A stretch of DNA of 6,830 nt, from contig JAIROH010000253.1 in the NCBI GenBank assembly GCA_031257595.1, positions 1-6,830 of the forward strand, written 5' to 3'. A model generated the notes under the pieces. It was not told where the DNA came from and made no database searches. It saw nothing but the letters and a program-made list of their open reading frames with translations. The stretch comes from Treponema sp. (GTDB taxonomy: Bacteria; Spirochaetota; Spirochaetia; Treponematales; Breznakiellaceae). Shown here one piece after another: positions 6,384-6,830 of the stretch; within the stretch, counting starts at the first letter, position 1; every line of letters begins with the position of its first letter. Made by a program: the position numbers and the translations under genes.

Positions 6384-6830
6384 GCGGGCTGCTGTTGTTT
6401 TTTTCTTTCTCGGGATTTTGTTTTTTGCCTGTGTTCCGGGGCATACGGAAGGGACGGAACCTTCTCCGGCGAATGCCGTCTACGTTACCAATTCGGGAAA
6501 CAAGTACCACGTTGAAGGCTGCTCTTCGCTCCGCCGGTCGCGTATCGCCGTCAGCCTGGCCGACGCGATTCGTTCCGGCTACGAGCCCTGTTCTGTCTGT
6601 AATCCGCCCCGGCTGTCCGGTGCGGATTCCGGTACCGCGGAAAACGGCAATGCCGGCGTTGAAGGCCGCGGGACGATCCTCTACCGGGTCAACCTGGTTG
6701 AGCCGTCCCGCTGCGAGGACGTGGATTTTTCCCGGCTGGTCAGGGCGGAAGTCGTGGATCATGTTGACGGCGACACGATCCGGGTACGGATACCGACTCC
6801 GCCCGGCGGCCTTGGCGTTGTTGAAACGAT
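6376..6830 (+). CDS. Predicted lipoprotein: Cys/His metal-binding-like domain plus start of thermonuclease (SNase) domain, 3' end outside window
   Basis: The gene starts at an ATG overlapping the thrC stop by 8 bases and stays open to the end of the window (151 codons visible). Residues 1-18 are a signal peptide: MIKR, then a hydrophobic run, then LFFA before Cys19. Phe at -3 is non-canonical but fits the relaxed spirochaetal lipobox, so the protein is probably lipidated and carried to the cell envelope. Residues about 35-78 form a known small domain with YHxxxC (His45, Cys49), an A-x-x-x-G-Y turn and CxxC followed by NPP (Cys72, Cys75), a likely zinc site often found with secreted nucleases. 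After a Gly/Ser/Asn-rich linker (about 80-100), residues 122-138 (VRAEVVDHVDGDTIRVR) match the start of the staphylococcal nuclease fold, with calcium-binding-type Asp residues in DGDT (131-134). The catalytic Arg and Glu positions lie beyond the window, so activity cannot be judged. Likely role: hydrolysis of DNA or RNA outside the cytoplasm, for nutrition or biofilm turnover. Placing the Cys/His domain in front of the nuclease domain is worth noting. Confidence 0.75.
   Translation, partial: MIKRAAVVFFFLGILFFACVPGHTEGTEPSPANAVYVTNSGNKYHVEGCSSLRRSRIAVSLADAIRSGYEPCSVCNPPRLSGADSGTAENGNAGVEGRGTILYRVNLVEPSRCEDVDFSRLVRAEVVDHVDGDTIRVRIPTPPGGLGVVET

Overview
The window looks like chromosomal DNA from a spirochaete, most likely a Treponema-like species with moderately high G+C. 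Three things suggest this: a FlhG-type ATPase followed directly by a FapA (DUF342) protein, which is the end of a spirochaetal flagellar gene cluster; an Lgt whose N-terminus reads like treponemal Lgt; and a lipoprotein with the relaxed lipobox common in spirochaetes. The genus is inferred from family resemblance and not proven. All five genes lie on the + strand, are tightly packed and look similar in base and codon use. I see no tRNA, rRNA, CRISPR array, insertion sequence or phage gene.

Layout. Bases 2-883 hold the 3' part of a MinD/ParA-superfamily ATPase (FlhG-like) whose P-loop half lies upstream of the window. After 15 bases and a clear Shine-Dalgarno sequence comes a very large FapA-family protein (899-3766) with repeated N-terminal modules. 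These two form the end of a flagellar operon. A 46-base gap with a promoter-like sequence leads to lgt (3813-4892), prolipoprotein diacylglyceryl transferase, which has an unusual charged tail containing a 15-bp tandem duplication. A 75-base gap with a second promoter-like sequence leads to thrC (4968-6383), threonine synthase. The last gene (6376-6830, running off the window) overlaps the thrC stop by 8 bases. It encodes a predicted lipoprotein with a Cys/His metal-binding-like domain followed by the start of a staphylococcal-nuclease (thermonuclease) domain.

How they fit together. The first two genes probably act in placing or assembling the periplasmic flagella. Lgt is the first enzyme of lipoprotein maturation and would lipidate the last gene product at Cys19. 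ThrC makes threonine, and its link to the nuclease appears to be only translational coupling or shared transcription. The most interesting signals are (1) that lgt and thrC both appear to start at or within two bases of the predicted transcription start, with no Shine-Dalgarno sequence, suggesting leaderless mRNAs, and (2) the multi-copy domain architecture of the FapA protein. I found no clear evidence of a wholly new multi-gene system.
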